A stretch of DNA of 48,560 nucleotides, from contig QBMC01000013.1 in the NCBI GenBank assembly GCA_003242035.1, forward strand, positions 1 to 48,560, written 5' to 3'. Source of the DNA: Nodosilinea foveolarum. Its GTDB lineage: Bacteria > Cyanobacteriota > Cyanobacteriia > Phormidesmidales > Phormidesmidaceae. The first letter of the stretch is position 1. Each line of letters opens with the position of its first letter. The position numbers were made by a program, and so were the translations under genes. Positions 17,175-26,404 of the stretch are shown here, one piece after another. The notes beneath the pieces are model-generated. The model was not told the origin of the DNA, made no database searches, and worked only from the letters and a program-made list of their open reading frames with translations.

Positions 17175-18257
17175 CTAGGCAGGAACGCTCATCTGAGTTT
17201 TATCTTCGTGGGATCGATGCGTCAAATCCATCAGCAACTGAGCGTAAACGCCTTCATCCATCCCCGGCGCAGATAGTTGCCCAGTCTCAATACACTTCGT
17301 CCAGTGGTCTACCACTCGAATGAAGGGAGCAATTCTGCCGTCACTATAAACTCTAGGAAAAGTAAGACGCTTTGGCGTTGGCATTTCTTGGGCCTCGCCG
17401 CCCGCTTCGCTAAAAAACACCTTAAACCCATTTACATAGTCCGTTTGGCTAGCGTTACCCATCACCAGCGTCCCTTTATCGCCGTACACTTCTATCCAAT
17501 GGCCGCGTCCCGCGTAGCTCACTGCACTCAGCGTAATTTGGCAAAGCGTACCGTCTGCAAGCGTTAGCGCGATCGCACACACATCATCCGAATCCACCGC
17601 CTTCATCTCCCCAGTCTCCGGGTCAGGCCGCTCAGCAATAGACGTACTTAGCGTCGCACTAATACTCTGCGCTGGGCCAAACAGCCAGTTCACATAGTCA
17701 AACGTATGCGAGCCGATAGATCCTAAAGCGCCCCCGCCCATCTGCTTTTGCGCGTACCAATTCCAGGCCCGCTGCGGATTCGCCCGACTAGACGCCAACC
17801 AGTCGATCTTAATCAGCCGTTTTTTACCCACCATTCCTTGACTTAGCAGCTCAGAAAAATGCTGCCACTCCGGAATAAAGCGAAACTCAAAATCGGGCAC
17901 CACCACCACGCTCTTAGCCTTGGCCATCTTTTGCAGATCTTTAGCCTCATCCACCGAAAGCGTCACCGGCTTTTCGAGCAGTAAATGCTTACCCGCCTGA
18001 ATAATCTCTTTCGCCATCTCATAATGCGCGAACGGCGGCGTCGCCAGCGTTACCGCCTGCACGGTCGATTGAGCCAAAATTTCAGTCAGACTATCGCTCG
18101 CAAACGTTGCCCCACAGTCGTCAGCTACCGACTGAGCTTTAGCGCGATCGCGATTCCAAACCGCCACCACCTCCGTCCGATGATGCGCCTGCAACCCAGG
18201 AATATGCACCTTCTGCCCAAAGCCCGTACCCACTACCGCCACGCCAATCTGTGTCAT
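17175..18257 (-). CDS. Gfo/Idh/MocA family oxidoreductase
   Basis: A 360-residue NAD(P)-dependent oxidoreductase. The Rossmann start VAVVGTGFGQKVHIPGL lies at the N-terminus, followed by the EKP motif (LLEKPVTLS) near residue 95 that carries the catalytic lysine of this superfamily, and the C-terminal alpha/beta domain with GGGALGSIGSHTFDYV. A GTG two codons upstream of the ATG at 18257 is the other possible start. Substrate is probably a sugar or inositol-like polyol but cannot be read from the sequence. Confidence 0.85.
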   Translation of the reverse strand: MTQIGVAVVGTGFGQKVHIPGLQAHHRTEVVAVWNRDRAKAQSVADDCGATFASDSLTEILAQSTVQAVTLATPPFAHYEMAKEIIQAGKHLLLEKPVTLSVDEAKDLQKMAKAKSVVVVPDFEFRFIPEWQHFSELLSQGMVGKKRLIKIDWLASSRANPQRAWNWYAQKQMGGGALGSIGSHTFDYVNWLFGPAQSISATLSTSIAERPDPETGEMKAVDSDDVCAIALTLADGTLCQITLSAVSYAGRGHWIEVYGDKGTLVMGNASQTDYVNGFKVFFSEAGGEAQEMPTPKRLTFPRVYSDGRIAPFIRVVDHWTKCIETGQLSAPGMDEGVYAQLLMDLTHRSHEDKTQMSVPA

Positions 18258-18322
18258 AGTCACTCAAGCTCTAGTCTCAGTCCATATAACAGACTACAGG
18301 ACTTGCCTACAAAGCGCGTCCT

Positions 18323-19456
18323 CTAAGCCTTAGTCAACAGAAACTGACCGTTACCGTTGTATTCACCGTCGCAGGTTGAAAAAATAGTGCCGAGTAACAG
18401 TAGATAGAGCCGCCACATTCGGCGAAACTTTGCGTAGTCCATCCCGTAATCGAGATCCTTTACCTGCGCTTGACTAGCGTCAAAACGCTCTAGCCAAGCG
18501 GTTAGCGTTTTGTGATAGTTCATCCCGTTCATGTACCACCGCTGCACTGTTTTTAGGTCGTGATCGCACTCAGGCACCGCATCATAGTTCCAGTATCGAC
18601 CATGCGGAAAAATGTACTTATGCGTAAACCCAGACGACATGTTGTTGGGAGTACGCACCGTAATAATGTGGATAAAGACCTTGCCATCGTCCTTAATGAT
18701 CGAAGCCAGCTTCTGAAAAGCCCGAGTCAAATTCCCCACATGGCAAAACACGCCAACTGTCAAAACCTTGTCAAACGACTCGTCAAACTTGGCTTCATTC
18801 AAATCGCCTTCATACAGCGCAAACCGCCCAGAACTCAAATGGCTATTCGGATCGCTCATCTTGTCGCGCATAAACTCGCACTGCCGATGGCTTAAGTTCA
18901 ACCCGGTAAAGCGAACATTCGGAAACTTAGACAAAATATAGTTAGGCACACAGCCCCAGCCGCAGCCAAAATCCAAAATATTGTCTCCATCTTTAATGTC
19001 GAGCCGTTCAATAATCTGATCGATCATATGCATCTGGCTCTCTTCAAGATCTTTAGCTCCCCGCTCCCAAAAACCGGTGCTGTACTTAGGATAAATCAAC
19101 TCCCAGTTACCCAGCATCTGATTCAGCATTGTCTGAGGCAAATCGTACTGTAGCTTCATCAGATCCTTAGATCCTTCAGCCGTGCGATCGCTCTCAGTCA
19201 GCACCCATTCGTAAGGAGCCAGCAACCCTGGAAAATATCGAAAAAACAGCGGCATTGACGCTTTCATCGCCGAGCGCATCACACTATCAGGAATCTCCAG
19301 ACCGTTGATATAAGCTTCCGCAAATCCCATCTGCGCAGCGTTAAAAATGCGGCTAATGGCACGCGTTGTACGGTAAGAGAAAGAACCTTTAGCAGGCGAT
19401 TTTTTAGTCAAAGAAAGCGTTTCATTGAGGGTCGTCCGTTCTTTGAAAGAAGTCAT
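18323..19456 (-). CDS. SAM-dependent methyltransferase, cyclopropane-fatty-acid-synthase type
   Basis: Start at the ATG at 19456, preceded by TTTAGGTG five nt away; 14 further codons upstream are less likely. The 377-residue protein has a helical N-terminal region (RIFNAAQMGFAEAYINGLE) and a methyltransferase domain with SAM motif I DFGCGWG at about residues 162-168 and the WELIYPKYS plus GFWERG segments typical of the CFA/CmaS group. The family transfers methyl or methylene to unsaturated acyl chains. It is divergent from cruP with a 135-nt shared promoter region. Confidence 0.8.
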   Translation of the reverse strand: MTSFKERTTLNETLSLTKKSPAKGSFSYRTTRAISRIFNAAQMGFAEAYINGLEIPDSVMRSAMKASMPLFFRYFPGLLAPYEWVLTESDRTAEGSKDLMKLQYDLPQTMLNQMLGNWELIYPKYSTGFWERGAKDLEESQMHMIDQIIERLDIKDGDNILDFGCGWGCVPNYILSKFPNVRFTGLNLSHRQCEFMRDKMSDPNSHLSSGRFALYEGDLNEAKFDESFDKVLTVGVFCHVGNLTRAFQKLASIIKDDGKVFIHIITVRTPNNMSSGFTHKYIFPHGRYWNYDAVPECDHDLKTVQRWYMNGMNYHKTLTAWLERFDASQAQVKDLDYGMDYAKFRRMWRLYLLLLGTIFSTCDGEYNGNGQFLLTKA

Positions 19457-19591
19457 AACTACACCTAAATATTGATTAAAAGCGTTTATCCACTTCAAAC
19501 TGTCGTCAGAATCCGAATTGTATCAAGGCAAAATTAAATCTGAGCATAAGATTCTTGAAGAAAGACGCGGCAAATTCTTTACACTAGAAAT

Positions 19592-21142
19592 ATGAACAAA
19601 ACTGAACAAATCCTTTCCGCTATTCCTGGCAACCCCTTCATCGGCTTACAAAAGGCCGATGAGCTTTGGCAAACCTACAAATCTGGCAACAGAGCAACCC
19701 CCACCGTCGTCACCGAAAGCGCCGAACCGCTAGCCTTAGTCACCTACGATGCCTTAATTTGCGGCGGCACGTTAGGCATTTTACTAGGCGCTGCCTTAGC
19801 CCAAAAAGGCTGGAACGTCGCGCTTTTAGAAAGAGGAAATCTGCGCGGGCGCGATCAGGAATGGAATATTTCCCGGCGAGAGTTAGAGACTTTTGTCGAG
19901 ATGGATTTACTTACTAGAGAAGAATTGCAGAGTGCGATCGCCACCCAATACAACCCCGCCCGCGTCAGCTTCAACGGCGGCAAAGACCTCTGGGTAGAAG
20001 ATATTCTCAACATCGGCGTAGATCCGGTCTACCTACTCGAAACCCTCAAGCAAAAATTTCTCACCAACGGCGGCACCCTTTTAGAACAAACGCCCTTTCG
20101 CGATGCCATCGTCCACCCCAACGGCACCACCATCCAAACCGGCAACCCAGAGCATCCCACCCTCACCGCTCGCCTATTAATAGACGCCATGGGCCATTTC
20201 TCCCCCATCGTCCAGCAAGCCCGTCAGGGCAAAACACCCGACGCCGTCTGTATGGTCGTCGGCACCTGCGCCACCGGCTACGATCAAAACAATACCGGCG
20301 ACCTCATCGCCTCCTTCACTCCCATCAAAAACCAGTGCCAGTACTTCTGGGAAGCCTTCCCAGCCCGCGATGGCCGCACCACCTATCTGTTCACCTACTT
20401 AGACGCAGATCCTAGCCGACCCAGCCTGGAAACGCTCTTCGAAGACTATCTCGCACTCCTTCCCGATTACCAAAAAGTCTCTTTAGAACAGCTCAACTTC
20501 ATCCGCGCCCTTTTTGGCTTCTTCCCCTGCTACAAAGACAGTCCCCTACAATATCCCTGGAATCGCACCCTACCCGTCGGCGACAGCAGCGGCAGCCAAT
20601 CTCCGCTCAGCTTTGGCGGCTTCGGGGCCATGGTTCGCCACCTACAAAGACTTACAAACGGCATCGACGAAGCCCTCAAAGCCGACCTGCTAGACAGCAA
20701 ATCACTTAGCAAACTTCAGCCCTATCAGCCCAATCTCTCCGTCACCTGGCTCTTCCAAAAATCTATGAGCGTAGGCGTCAATCAAACCCTGCCGCCCAAC
20801 AAAATCAACGAAGTGCTCTCTACTATCTTCGAAGATATGGAAGCACTAGGCGATGATGTCTTGCGTCCGTTCCTCCAAGATGTTGTTCAATTCCCAGCCC
20901 TTGCCAGAACCATGCTTAGAACCTCAACGCGCCATCCCACACTCGTCGCCAGCATTCTCCCCCAGGTAGGAATAGGTTCCGTCGCTAGCTGGATGCGCCA
21001 CTTTATCAATCTAGGAAAATACAGCGTTCTCAACACTATGGAGCAAACCGTAGACAGTAAACAATCATCCGATAAAAAGCAGTATGCCGCCGACCGCTGG
21101 CGCGATGCGCTGAAGTACGGATCGGGTAGTGACTATAGGTAA
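19592..21142 (+). CDS. cruP: CruP-type lycopene cyclase homologue (FAD-dependent)
   Basis: A 516-residue FAD-binding protein of the CruA/CruP carotenoid cyclase family. It has the dinucleotide motif ALICGGTLGILLGAALA at residues 54-70, followed by the family-typical GRDQEWNISRREL at 86-98, then FGGFGAMVRHL in the C-terminal half. CruP is shorter than CruA, and this length fits CruP. CruP has been linked with carotenoid composition and protection from epoxide formation rather than being a strong cyclase. No signal peptide. Assignment to CruP rather than CruA rests on length and recalled sequence. Confidence 0.75.
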   Translation: MNKTEQILSAIPGNPFIGLQKADELWQTYKSGNRATPTVVTESAEPLALVTYDALICGGTLGILLGAALAQKGWNVALLERGNLRGRDQEWNISRRELETFVEMDLLTREELQSAIATQYNPARVSFNGGKDLWVEDILNIGVDPVYLLETLKQKFLTNGGTLLEQTPFRDAIVHPNGTTIQTGNPEHPTLTARLLIDAMGHFSPIVQQARQGKTPDAVCMVVGTCATGYDQNNTGDLIASFTPIKNQCQYFWEAFPARDGRTTYLFTYLDADPSRPSLETLFEDYLALLPDYQKVSLEQLNFIRALFGFFPCYKDSPLQYPWNRTLPVGDSSGSQSPLSFGGFGAMVRHLQRLTNGIDEALKADLLDSKSLSKLQPYQPNLSVTWLFQKSMSVGVNQTLPPNKINEVLSTIFEDMEALGDDVLRPFLQDVVQFPALARTMLRTSTRHPTLVASILPQVGIGSVASWMRHFINLGKYSVLNTMEQTVDSKQSSDKKQYAADRWRDALKYGSGSDYR

Positions 21143-21147
21143 ATTAA

Positions 21148-21525
21148 TTACCGAAACCCAACCGCCAAAGGTACTTTCTGTTTTACTTTGTTTTCGGCAT
21201 TCAAACTCAAAGACTCACCGCTGCGTCTAGCTTCCCATGGACCAGAATCCACATAACCAACTTTCCATTGCCCCTGAATGAGATCTTCGTCTTCCGAAAC
21301 AGTTCCCACATAATCCACCGGGTCGGGCGAGCTAATAACGTAGCGCTTCGAAAAGCTAATTTGACGGCCTATCACCTCTCCACTTAATTTCGCTTCACCC
21401 AAATAGCTATCATCCAAAATGCTACCGCTGATACTATTACCGCTTTGCAAAAGCACTATCTCAAAGCGAGTCGGATTACCGCGCTGCCAGTAAGTTCCCA
21501 ACCAAGTCCCGTTTAAGTCAGCCAT
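21148..21525 (-). CDS. Small protein of unknown function, last gene of the oxidase operon
   Basis: A 125-residue soluble protein beginning MADLNGTWLGTYWQRGNPTRFEIVLLQ and dominated by alternating hydrophobic/polar beta-type sequence, so probably a small beta-barrel or sandwich. An AGAGG ribosome site precedes the ATG. It starts 16 nt after the GMC oxidoreductase stop and reads in the same direction, so it belongs to that operon. Nothing shows its function. Confidence 0.6.
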   Translation of the reverse strand: MADLNGTWLGTYWQRGNPTRFEIVLLQSGNSISGSILDDSYLGEAKLSGEVIGRQISFSKRYVISSPDPVDYVGTVSEDEDLIQGQWKVGYVDSGPWEARRSGESLSLNAENKVKQKVPLAVGFR

Positions 21526-21541
21526 AGTAAACCTCTTTACT

Positions 21542-23083
21542 TCAACCTTTTAGTCGGTCTATCAGATGATCTCCTACTCGCAGCGCGTTCGCCATCACCG
21601 TCAGAGCAGGACTCACGCTAGCACAGGACGGAAAGAAGCTGCTATCCACCACGTAGAGATTGTCGATCTCATGAGTACGACAGTTTACATCTAAAACAGA
21701 AGTCGCTGGATCGGTTCCCATCCGAGCGGTGCCACACTGATAGCCCACTACCTGCGTGGGCGATTCTCCTCGCGGATATACCGTGCTTTGCCGCAACCCC
21801 ATCCCCGTATTCTCCATGTCTTTTAGCACACCCATCCAGCGATACACCAGCCGATCATGCGCTTCAAGGTTGTTGGGCGTAAACTCATAGCGTAGCTTTC
21901 TTCGCCGCAGCCCATCGAATCTTGTACTTTCTTGCCAATAAACGCGATTGTTCGGCTTAGGCAATGTCCCCGTTTGCGCCCACCAGCCAATCGAGCGTTT
22001 CACTAACTGCTGCAAGCCTGCCCCCGGCAAAAACTGAGCCAGTACAGAGAGCAACGGAGGAGACTCTGCAAAAACAATGTCTTGCAAAAGTCCTCCACTG
22101 TTCTCAATGTGGCCCATTGGGTAATTGAAGTACTCATCACCCCAGTAAAAATCATTCACGCTCACGCTGGGCAAAAAAGTACCGTCATTATCAGCGGCTC
22201 CCCGCTCCACAATCACCGTCATCAAATGCTTCATCAAATTGCGGCCTAGCTGATCCGAGCTGTTGGCCAATCCATTTGGATGCTGCTCATTGGCAGAGTC
22301 TAACATCAGCGCCGCCGAGTTCACCGCACCACAGGCCAAAACAACAATGTCGGCCTTGAACAAAAATGTTTTCTCGTTGTCTTCTACTTGCACACCAGCA
22401 ATTTCCGTGCCGGTTGGGTTTGTATGCAGTCCGACGACTCTGGCATTTGTCTTCAGCGTCACGTTGTCATGCTTTAGTGCCAAGTCGATGCCAAAAACTT
22501 CAGCGTCTCCAGTTGGATCGTCGTCGCGCTTGGTTAAGCTCATCGGCAGCGAAGTAGGGTGCAGACCGCGTTCTTTAATCAGATCGACAAATGGCTGGAT
22601 GACGGGCGTATGATCTACCGCTGGATGAGGATAGCCAGCGCTATGAGCAGGCTCGGTCGGATCGCTTTGATCATCGCCATGTACCTGGTATAGCTGTTCG
22701 GCTGCGGTGTAATAAGGTTCCCAGTCGGCGTATTTTACGGGCCATTCGGGGGTGACGCCGTCCTGATAGGTAACTGCTTCGAAATCGCGATCGCGCATCC
22801 GCATCAAAGTCGCATTGTAGATTTTGGTATTCCCGCCCACCGCATAATTTGTCTGGGGTGAAAACGGCTCGCCCTCCTGGTCGTACCACTGCTCCGGCGC
22901 ACGATAGCGCCCCTTTTTAAATACATCTATATTGGCCCGATTCTGCTCCTCTAGAGCCATCACCGCTCCCCGCTCCAAAATCAAAATCCGCTTACCTGTA
23001 GGCGCAAGTTTTTGAGCTAGCGTACCGCCACCAGCCCCAGATCCTACAATAATTACGTCGTAGTGTTGATCGTCAATAATCAC
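21542..23083 (-). CDS. GMC-type FAD oxidoreductase with altered active site
   Basis: A 513-residue glucose-methanol-choline family flavoprotein starting with a GTG. The FAD motif GSGAGGGTLAQKLA is at the N-terminus and the C-terminal family block VDSSFFPSCASVSPALTVMA is present. In most family members the block before GTxxMG carries a catalytic His and the second block carries Asn or His; here these positions are Tyr448 (GYQCGTARMG) and Ser491 (SVSPALT). It lacks a signal peptide. It starts 3 nt after the CtaE stop and is part of the operon with the ARTO-type oxidase. Substrate unknown; ordinary catalysis is doubtful. Confidence 0.82.
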   Translation of the reverse strand: MIIDDQHYDVIIVGSGAGGGTLAQKLAPTGKRILILERGAVMALEEQNRANIDVFKKGRYRAPEQWYDQEGEPFSPQTNYAVGGNTKIYNATLMRMRDRDFEAVTYQDGVTPEWPVKYADWEPYYTAAEQLYQVHGDDQSDPTEPAHSAGYPHPAVDHTPVIQPFVDLIKERGLHPTSLPMSLTKRDDDPTGDAEVFGIDLALKHDNVTLKTNARVVGLHTNPTGTEIAGVQVEDNEKTFLFKADIVVLACGAVNSAALMLDSANEQHPNGLANSSDQLGRNLMKHLMTVIVERGAADNDGTFLPSVSVNDFYWGDEYFNYPMGHIENSGGLLQDIVFAESPPLLSVLAQFLPGAGLQQLVKRSIGWWAQTGTLPKPNNRVYWQESTRFDGLRRRKLRYEFTPNNLEAHDRLVYRWMGVLKDMENTGMGLRQSTVYPRGESPTQVVGYQCGTARMGTDPATSVLDVNCRTHEIDNLYVVDSSFFPSCASVSPALTVMANALRVGDHLIDRLKG

Positions 23084-23086
23084 AAG

Positions 23087-23701
23087 CTACCGCCACACAT
23101 AAATAAGAAGGAACAACACAATCCAGATAACATCTACAAAGTGCCAGAATAGCGAAGTCGCGGCAACTCCATATTCTCCCTCTGCGTAGTTGTTAGGAAT
23201 AAAAGAACGCCCCAGCATAATGCCTTGCAGCAGCACGCCCGTTAAAACGTGCAGTCCGTGGAAGCCCGTTAGCAGATAGAATGTACCGCCAAACACGCCG
23301 TCCTTAAAGCCAAAGGGCAGGCCCATCCACTCCACGGCCTGACCATACAGAAAAAAGCTGCCCATTGCCATCGTCAGCAGCCAGAATATCCGAAAGCCCC
23401 AAAGATTTTCTTTTTGCAAAAAGCGCTCTGCAAAGTAAATCACAAAGCTGCTAGACACTAACACGATTGTATTAATGAAAGGCTCTCGGACTTCCAGCCC
23501 TTCAAATCCAGCCGGAAGCCAGTCTGTCGCGTTCGTTTTATAAACGATGTAGCCAACAAAGAAGCTGAGAAAAATTACGCTCTCCGAGAGCAAGAAAACA
23601 ATAAAGCCAAACATGCGATTGTCTTCTTCAGCTTCCTCTAGATGTGTGGAAACTGGAACAACTTTGGCGTTGAGCGTAGGATCTACCTTAGTGGTACTCA
23701 T
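23087..23701 (-). CDS. ctaE: Heme-copper oxidase subunit III
   Basis: A 204-residue membrane protein with five hydrophobic helices, the short five-helix form of subunit III. Family signatures are FIVFLLSESVIFLSFFVGY near residue 32 and GFHGLHVLTG near residue 143. It stabilises the oxidase core in the membrane. The start ATG overlaps the stop of ctaD (ATGA), so the two are translationally coupled. Confidence 0.93.
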   Translation of the reverse strand: MSTTKVDPTLNAKVVPVSTHLEEAEEDNRMFGFIVFLLSESVIFLSFFVGYIVYKTNATDWLPAGFEGLEVREPFINTIVLVSSSFVIYFAERFLQKENLWGFRIFWLLTMAMGSFFLYGQAVEWMGLPFGFKDGVFGGTFYLLTGFHGLHVLTGVLLQGIMLGRSFIPNNYAEGEYGVAATSLFWHFVDVIWIVLFLLIYVWR

Positions 23702-25422
23702 GCGATCGCCCCCTGCCCAACCTTACCTTCAGGGTTACCCACCGGATGCCCCGCCGGTTCATTAGAAACCAACGGCTCATCGCTACCGTATCCATACGGC
23801 GGCGACACCACAATTGGAATCTCCTCAAAGTTTTCATGCGGCGGCGGCGAAGACACCAGCCACTCCAGGCCAATCGCTCGCCAGGGATTGTCACCCGCTT
23901 CCTCACCGCGTACCCAAGAACTCAGCATATTCAAGATAAAAGGCAGCGTCGAAACACCGAGCAGAAATCCACCCAGACTAGCAATCACGTTGTAAAAAGC
24001 AAACTCCGGATCGTAAGAAGCTACCCGCCGAGGCATCCCCATCAGTCCCAACGGATGCATCGGCAAAAAGATTAGATTAATGCCAATAAACGTCAGCGCG
24101 AAGTGCAGCTTGCCTAAGCCCTCGTAATACATCCGCCCCGTCATCTTTGGGAACCAGTGATAAATCGCTGCGTAGAAGCCCATTACCACCGCGCCATTAA
24201 TCACATAGTGAAAGTGACCCACCACAAAATAAGTGTTGTTCACATGAATATCAAACGGCGTAGAGGCCAGCATGATGCCCGTGATGCCTGCAAACAAGAA
24301 TGTAGTCAGTCCACCCAGTGCAAACAGCATCGCCGAAGTCAGCCGAATCTTACCGCCCCACACCGTCGCCACCCAAGCAAACACCTTAATCCCCGTCGGA
24401 ATCGAAATGGCCATCGTGCTAAACATGAACAACATCCGCATCCAGCCGGGTGTTCCGCTAGCAAACATGTGATGAACCCACACTACCAGGCTAAACAAAG
24501 TAATCAACAAAGAAGAGACTACTACGACCTTATAGCCAAAAAGAGGCTTGCGCGAGTAGACCGGAAAGATCTCTGAGAACACTCCAAATATCGGTAGGAC
24601 AATCACATACACTGCCGGATGCGAGTAAAACCAGAAGAAGTGCTGATAAAGCACCGGATCGCCGCCACGCGCGGGATCGAAGAAGCTTGTGCCCACCGTC
24701 AGATCGAGCAGCAGCATCACCGCACCTGCCGTCAGCGCGGGCAATCCAATTAACTGAATCAACTGCGCAGATAGAACCGTCCAGCAAAAAGCGGGCATTC
24801 TGAACCAGCCCATTCCTGGTGCGCGCATTCTAAAAATAGTGGTGACAATATTCACCGCACCCATAATAGAAGACACCCCCGACAGCGCCACCGCCACTAG
24901 CCAAAGTGCCTGCCCATTAATCAAATTTCCCGTCGGATTTTGTAAGCTCACGGGCGGATAGGCCCACCATCCCGATTGAGACGGGCCACCGGGAATAAAA
25001 AAGCTGGTAATGAGAATAACGCCAAACACAGGCACCATCCAGAAAGCAGCCGCATTCAACCTCGGGAAAGCCATATCCCTGGCCCCAATTTGCAGCGGCA
25101 CTATATAGTTCGCCAGCCCGTTCAGCATCGGAAACGTCCACATAAACAGCATGATCGTGCCGTGCATTGTGAACAGGCCGTTATAAACCGTACGATCTAC
25201 TAAATCCGCCTCGGGCGTAATTAGCTCGCCGCGCATCACCATCGCTAGCAGCCCGCCAAACAAGAAGAAGACAAAGGCCGTCACAATATATTGAATGCCA
25301 ATGACTTTGTGATCGGTACTGAATGAGAAAAATCTGCGCCAGTTATCGGGCGCTCCCGGTGCAGGCTGCTGGGTTAGTTCAGGCGGCGTTTTGGGCGGTC
25401 GGGTCTCTACTGCATTACTCAT
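23698..25422 (-). CDS. ctaD: Heme-copper oxidase subunit I
   Basis: The 574-residue catalytic subunit with twelve membrane helices. It carries the CuB His and cross-linked Tyr region in HFFWFYSHPAVYVIVLP near residue 251, the two following histidines in WVHHMF near residue 306, and the heme ligands in HFHYVINGAVV near residue 394. It reduces O2 to water. Subunit II lacks CuA, so the electron donor is probably a quinol rather than cytochrome c. An A/G-rich ribosome site, GAAGGA, precedes the start; the first 8 nt overlap the end of ctaC. Confidence 0.95.
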   Translation of the reverse strand: MSNAVETRPPKTPPELTQQPAPGAPDNWRRFFSFSTDHKVIGIQYIVTAFVFFLFGGLLAMVMRGELITPEADLVDRTVYNGLFTMHGTIMLFMWTFPMLNGLANYIVPLQIGARDMAFPRLNAAAFWMVPVFGVILITSFFIPGGPSQSGWWAYPPVSLQNPTGNLINGQALWLVAVALSGVSSIMGAVNIVTTIFRMRAPGMGWFRMPAFCWTVLSAQLIQLIGLPALTAGAVMLLLDLTVGTSFFDPARGGDPVLYQHFFWFYSHPAVYVIVLPIFGVFSEIFPVYSRKPLFGYKVVVVSSLLITLFSLVVWVHHMFASGTPGWMRMLFMFSTMAISIPTGIKVFAWVATVWGGKIRLTSAMLFALGGLTTFLFAGITGIMLASTPFDIHVNNTYFVVGHFHYVINGAVVMGFYAAIYHWFPKMTGRMYYEGLGKLHFALTFIGINLIFLPMHPLGLMGMPRRVASYDPEFAFYNVIASLGGFLLGVSTLPFILNMLSSWVRGEEAGDNPWRAIGLEWLVSSPPPHENFEEIPIVVSPPYGYGSDEPLVSNEPAGHPVGNPEGKVGQGAIA

Positions 25423-26404
25423 AAGTATCCTTCTCCGAACTGGTGTAGTTGACCATGGGGGCGGGAGCGGGTCTGACGGTTGCCCAGCCTAAACTAATCG
25501 AGCCTTCTGCGGCTTTGTCAAAAGATTCTGACGCGACATTTTCGGCTGGACTAAGGGGGGTTTGCGCAGCATTAGCGAGCCATTTCTGGTAATTGTCTTC
25601 GGATTCGACGACAACGTTAGTTTGGTTTGACGCAAAGTAAGTGCCGCTATACTGCGAGTCCCGCAGACGGTAGCGACCTTCTCGAATTGGCGTGAATGAA
25701 AAATTAATCTCCCTGCCTGGAATAATGTCTTGCTTTACGCGAAAAGCGGGAACGTAAAAGCCGTGTATCACGTCTTCTGAGGTGAGTTTAAAGCGGGCGC
25801 GTTTGTCTACCGGAATATGTAGCTCGGTGCTGCTAACGTCTGCTTCGGGGTAGTAAAACTCCCAAGACCACTGGCGCGATCGCACCTCAATCGGCATCTC
25901 CCGCTCCGTCGGCTCTAAGTCCCCCGGCACCGCCACCTTCTGATCTCCTGGCAACGTCCCAGCCGTTTTCATTACAGCAGGCGCAAACGGTTCGAGCAAG
26001 CTCATCTGGTCGTAGGTCTGGAAGCTCACCGTGCCAATCCAAATAATCAGCATTATCGGCACCGCCGTCCAGATAATCTCCAGCTTGGTATTGCCCTCAA
26101 TCGGTGGGCCATCGGTCGGATCGTACTTTGCCGCCCGCTGGTAAATCATCGAGTACAGCAGCGTCCCGGTCACCCCAATAAAAATAAACGTCCCAACCGC
26201 CGTCATAAAGCTAAACAGCTTATCTACTAGCACCGATTCTGACGAAGCCTGCGGTGGTAGCCAGCCATACGCCTGCTGGCCCATCCAATAGCTAATCGCT
26301 AGGTTTGCAGCCGTTAGCACGCTCAAACCCAACACCCGCCGCCAGTTGAAAACCCGCTTTAAATCTCTCGTTCTCTGCTCTTGATTGCCTGTCTGATTCG
26401 TCAT
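25415..26404 (-). CDS. ctaC: ARTO-type oxidase subunit II lacking CuA
   Basis: A 329-residue subunit II with hydrophobic segments near residues 24-43, 65-88 and 108-128 and a C-terminal cupredoxin domain. DVIHGFYVPAFRVKQD near residue 211 is intact, including His214. The CuA block that should hold C-x-E-x-C-G-x3-H-x2-M is instead Asp249, Gln251, Ser253, Phe257 and Asn260 at the same spacing. Loss of CuA is the known trait of the cyanobacterial ARTO (CtaCII), thought to be a quinol oxidase of the cytoplasmic membrane. It starts directly after the stop of the DUF2231 gene. Confidence 0.93.
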   Translation of the reverse strand: MTNQTGNQEQRTRDLKRVFNWRRVLGLSVLTAANLAISYWMGQQAYGWLPPQASSESVLVDKLFSFMTAVGTFIFIGVTGTLLYSMIYQRAAKYDPTDGPPIEGNTKLEIIWTAVPIMLIIWIGTVSFQTYDQMSLLEPFAPAVMKTAGTLPGDQKVAVPGDLEPTEREMPIEVRSRQWSWEFYYPEADVSSTELHIPVDKRARFKLTSEDVIHGFYVPAFRVKQDIIPGREINFSFTPIREGRYRLRDSQYSGTYFASNQTNVVVESEDNYQKWLANAAQTPLSPAENVASESFDKAAEGSISLGWATVRPAPAPMVNYTSSEKDTYE

